Origin: Achromobacter spanius
Lineage (GTDB): Bacteria > Pseudomonadota > Gammaproteobacteria > Burkholderiales > Burkholderiaceae_B
Reading direction: 5' to 3'
Assembly (NCBI RefSeq): GCF_029637605.1
Contig: NZ_CP121261.1
Location: 1,612,001 to 1,676,000, forward strand
Length of the DNA stretch: 64,000 nt
Part shown: positions 61,831-64,000 of the stretch, in pieces
Numbering within the stretch: position 1 is the stretch's first letter
How the letters are laid out: the number at the start of each line of letters is the position of its first letter
Translations under genes and position numbers: made by a program
Notes under the pieces: model-generated
Seen by the model: only the letters and a program-made list of their open reading frames with translations
Database searches by the model: none
Told to the model about the DNA's origin: nothing

Positions 61831-63444
61831 ATGTTGCGACTGACCGAAATCAAGCTGCCGTTGAACCACACGCCCGAAGAATTGCCCGCCGCGATTCTTA
61901 AAAAACTGGGCATTCCGGCCAGCGACCTGCATGGCTTCACCATCTTCTTGCGCAGCTACGACGCGCGCAAAAAGCACAATATCCTGCTGACCTACACGCT
62001 GGATATCGACGTGGAAAACGAGGCGGCGCTGCTTGCCCGTTTTCATGACGACCGTCACGTCAAGCCCACGCCCGACACCGAATACAAGTTTGTCGCCCAG
62101 GCGCCCGCCACGTTGGCCAAGCGCCCCATCGTCATCGGCACCGGCCCCTGTGGCCTGTTCGCCGGCCTGGTGCTGGCGCAGATGGGCTTCAAGCCCATCA
62201 TCCTGGAACGTGGCAAGGCCGTGCGTGAACGCACCAAGGACACCTGGGGCCTGTGGCGCAAACGCATCCTGAACCCCGAGTCGAACGTGCAGTTCGGCGA
62301 AGGCGGCGCGGGCACGTTCTCGGACGGCAAGCTGTACAGCCAGATCAAAGACCCCAAGCACTACGGCGAAAAGGTCCTGAAGGAATTCGTGCTGGCCGGC
62401 GCGCCGGAAGAAATTCTGTATGTCAGCAAGCCGCACATCGGCACGTTCCGCCTGGTCGGCATGGTCGAAGTCATGCGCGACACCATCACCAAACTGGGCG
62501 GCGAAGTGCGCTTTTCCAGCAAAGTGGAAACGCTGCAACGCGAAAACGGCCAGGTCACGGGCGTTACGCTGACCAGCGGCGAACACATCGAGGCCGATCA
62601 CGTGGTGCTGGCCATCGGCCACAGCGCGCGCGATACCTTCCAGATGCTGCATGACCAGGGCGTGTACATGGAAGCCAAGCCGTTTTCGATCGGCTTCCGG
62701 ATCGAACACCCGCAGTCGCTGATCGACAAGGCGCGCTTCGGCCCCAGCGCCGGCCACCCCATTCTGGGCGCGGCCGACTACAAGCTGGTGCATCACGCCA
62801 GCAACGGCCGGTCGGTGTACAGCTTCTGCATGTGCCCGGGCGGTACCGTGGTGGCCGCCACGTCGGAACCCAACCGCGTCGTCACCAACGGCATGAGCCA
62901 ATATTCCCGCAACGAGCGCAATGCCAACGCGGGCATTGTGGTGGGGATCTCGCCCGAGCAAGACTACCCGGAACACGTGCTGGCCGGCGTGGACTTCCAG
63001 CGCAAATGGGAATCGCAGGCCTTCGTGCTGGGCGGCGAAACGTACAGCGCGCCTGGCCAGTTGGTGGGCGACTTCATCGCGGGCAAGGCGTCCACGGAAT
63101 TCGGTTCCGTGCTGCCGTCCTACACCCCGGGCGTGCACCTGACCGACCTGGCCACGGCGCTACCCGACTTCGCCATCACGGCCATCCGCGAAGCGCTGCC
63201 CGCCTTTGACAAGACCATCAAGGGCTTCGGCATGCACGACGCCGTGCTGACCGGCGTGGAAACGCGCACGTCGTCGCCGGTGCGGATCAAGCGCGACAAC
63301 GACACGCTGCAAAGCATCAACACCCAAGGGCTGTTCCCGGCCGGCGAAGGCGCGGGGTACGCGGGCGGGATTCTGTCGGCGGGCGTGGACGGCATCAAGA
63401 TTGCCGAAGCGGTGGCGTTGAGCATCATGGGCCGCCAGGGGTAA
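61831..63444 (+). CDS. FAD-dependent oxidoreductase (NAD(P)/FAD-binding, DUF-type dehydrogenase)
   Basis: A 537-residue flavoprotein. An N-terminal ~90-residue domain (MLRLTEIKLPLNHTPEEL...LGIPASDLHGFTIFLRSYDARKKHNI) precedes a Rossmann FAD fold (PIVIGTGPCGLFAGLVLAQMGFKPIILERG, ~residue 98). Then SNVQFGEGGAGTFSDGKLYSQ, CPGGTVVAATSEP and a C-terminal FAD contact GLFPAGEGAGYAGGILSAGVDGIKIAEAV. This is the family of uncharacterised FAD-dependent dehydrogenases common in bacteria. ATG 61831 is preferred over an in-frame GTG at 61804. Reaction unknown. Confidence 0.9.
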   Translation: MLRLTEIKLPLNHTPEELPAAILKKLGIPASDLHGFTIFLRSYDARKKHNILLTYTLDIDVENEAALLARFHDDRHVKPTPDTEYKFVAQAPATLAKRPIVIGTGPCGLFAGLVLAQMGFKPIILERGKAVRERTKDTWGLWRKRILNPESNVQFGEGGAGTFSDGKLYSQIKDPKHYGEKVLKEFVLAGAPEEILYVSKPHIGTFRLVGMVEVMRDTITKLGGEVRFSSKVETLQRENGQVTGVTLTSGEHIEADHVVLAIGHSARDTFQMLHDQGVYMEAKPFSIGFRIEHPQSLIDKARFGPSAGHPILGAADYKLVHHASNGRSVYSFCMCPGGTVVAATSEPNRVVTNGMSQYSRNERNANAGIVVGISPEQDYPEHVLAGVDFQRKWESQAFVLGGETYSAPGQLVGDFIAGKASTEFGSVLPSYTPGVHLTDLATALPDFAITAIREALPAFDKTIKGFGMHDAVLTGVETRTSSPVRIKRDNDTLQSINTQGLFPAGEGAGYAGGILSAGVDGIKIAEAVALSIMGRQG

Positions 63445-63490
63445 GGAAACCCCACCGGCGGCTACGGGTCAAGGCGGCCAAGGCGGGCCG

Positions 63491-63730
63491 CTACGACGTG
63501 CCGGCCTTGACCTGTTGCGCCCGGTATTCCGGCACGGTGACGCCGCCGACGCCCCAGTTTTCCATCTCAACTTCGTCAATCACGACGAAGGTTGACGCGT
63601 GCGGCTTGCCCAACACCTCAAACAGCAGATCGCTGACGCCTTTGATCAGCGCGCGCTTCTGTTCGGGTGTCGTCGCCGTCGCGCCGGGCGCGGTGCCTTC
63701 GCGAGTGACCTTGATATTTACGTAGGGCAT
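63491..63730 (-). CDS. Tautomerase family protein (4-oxalocrotonate tautomerase-like)
   Basis: A 79-residue protein starting MPYVNIKVTREG: Pro2 is the catalytic base of the family after Met removal. HASTFVVIDEVEMENWGVGG in the C-terminal half matches family character. Size fits the ~60-80-residue subunit that assembles as a hexamer or related oligomer. ATG 63730 has AAGGAG upstream. It follows the truncated SDR gene by 49 bp and may be co-transcribed. Confidence 0.9.
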   Translation of the reverse strand: MPYVNIKVTREGTAPGATATTPEQKRALIKGVSDLLFEVLGKPHASTFVVIDEVEMENWGVGGVTVPEYRAQQVKAGTS

Positions 63731-63779
63731 GTTTGTTCTCCTTTGAACCGAGCGTTGCCACGGGCTGAACGGTGGAGCG

Positions 63780-64000
63780 TCAGGCGCCCGCCACCTGTCC
63801 ACCATCAACATGCAGGATTTCACCGGTCACAAAACCGGCGTCCTCCAGATACAGTACCGCCTGCGCGACGTCGGCGATGTCCCCCAGACGCTTCATGGGA
63901 TGTAATGCCGCCAAAGCCTGATGCGTTTCGGGCGCATGCATGGGTGTCCTGATAATGCCTGGCGACACCGCGTTGACACGAATATTCCGGGTGGCGTATT
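63780..64000 (-). CDS. Short-chain dehydrogenase/reductase, 5' end beyond window
   Basis: The C-terminal ~73 residues of an SDR enzyme; the start lies off the right edge. RVNAVSPGIIRTPM is the usual SDR strand/loop after the catalytic helix, and VTGEILHVDGGQ is the standard C-terminal dimer motif. The catalytic Tyr-X3-Lys and cofactor-binding Gly motif are outside the window, so coenzyme choice cannot be read. Confidence 0.88.
   Translation of the reverse strand, partial: YATRNIRVNAVSPGIIRTPMHAPETHQALAALHPMKRLGDIADVAQAVLYLEDAGFVTGEILHVDGGQVAGA

Overview
The window is GC-rich, densely packed chromosomal DNA of a betaproteobacterium. Gene content and arrangement (a complete wsp operon, Bug-type receptor, long TRAP permease, DUF3348/DUF802/DUF2894 operon, gluconate-dehydrogenase-like trio) suggest Burkholderiales, family Alcaligenaceae, most likely Achromobacter or a close relative. 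That placement is inferred from protein families, not from a marker gene. I saw no rRNA, tRNA, CRISPR array, complete insertion sequence or prophage.

Layout. 1-1512: 3'-truncated gene for a caspase-fold protein. 1667-5398: TRAP transporter operon dctPQM, with an unusually long permease. 5667-7560: a beta-propeller protein and a TPR/winged-helix regulator. 7804-13162: four-gene operon whose second and third products look like a MotA/ZorA-type and MotB/ZorB-type stator pair, flanked by proteins of unknown function. 13354-15267: B12-binding radical SAM protein. 15352-16386: ParD-like protein joined to a methionine aminopeptidase, behind a perfect palindrome. 16511-17744: frameshifted MFS transporter. 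17804-21151: periplasmic Cu/Zn SOD, DUF445 protein and AI-2E-family permease. 21259-31994: LysR regulator, a five-gene pimelate-type beta-oxidation operon, a Bug receptor and a GntR regulator. 32128-34669: LysR/DHA2 efflux pair. 34760-36043: a PLP enzyme of the cystathionine gamma-synthase family. 36112-44769: complete wspABCDEF-wspR chemosensory operon making c-di-GMP. 44982-49200: amidase, LysR and a second 14-TM MFS. 49178-53088: FAN1-like nuclease with a DinG/XPD-like helicase. 53172-54140: small P-loop kinase and small membrane protein. 54279-58099: three-subunit membrane-type GMC dehydrogenase. 58425-59760: a hypothetical gene and a HicA-like toxin-antitoxin-like pair. 59935-61770: TetR and a metallo-beta-lactamase-fold hydrolase with two operators between them. 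61831-64000: FAD-dependent oxidoreductase, tautomerase and a truncated SDR.

How the genes work together. The wsp genes form a complete surface-sensing pathway: receptor WspA, couplers WspB and WspD, adaptation enzymes WspC and WspF, hybrid kinase WspE, and output diguanylate cyclase WspR. The 22371-30088 operon encodes every enzyme class needed to activate and beta-oxidise a dicarboxylic or fatty acid. The stator-like operon is the best candidate for a poorly described system: it pairs a proton-motor-like membrane core with a cytoplasmic tail of four copies of a 131-residue repeat.
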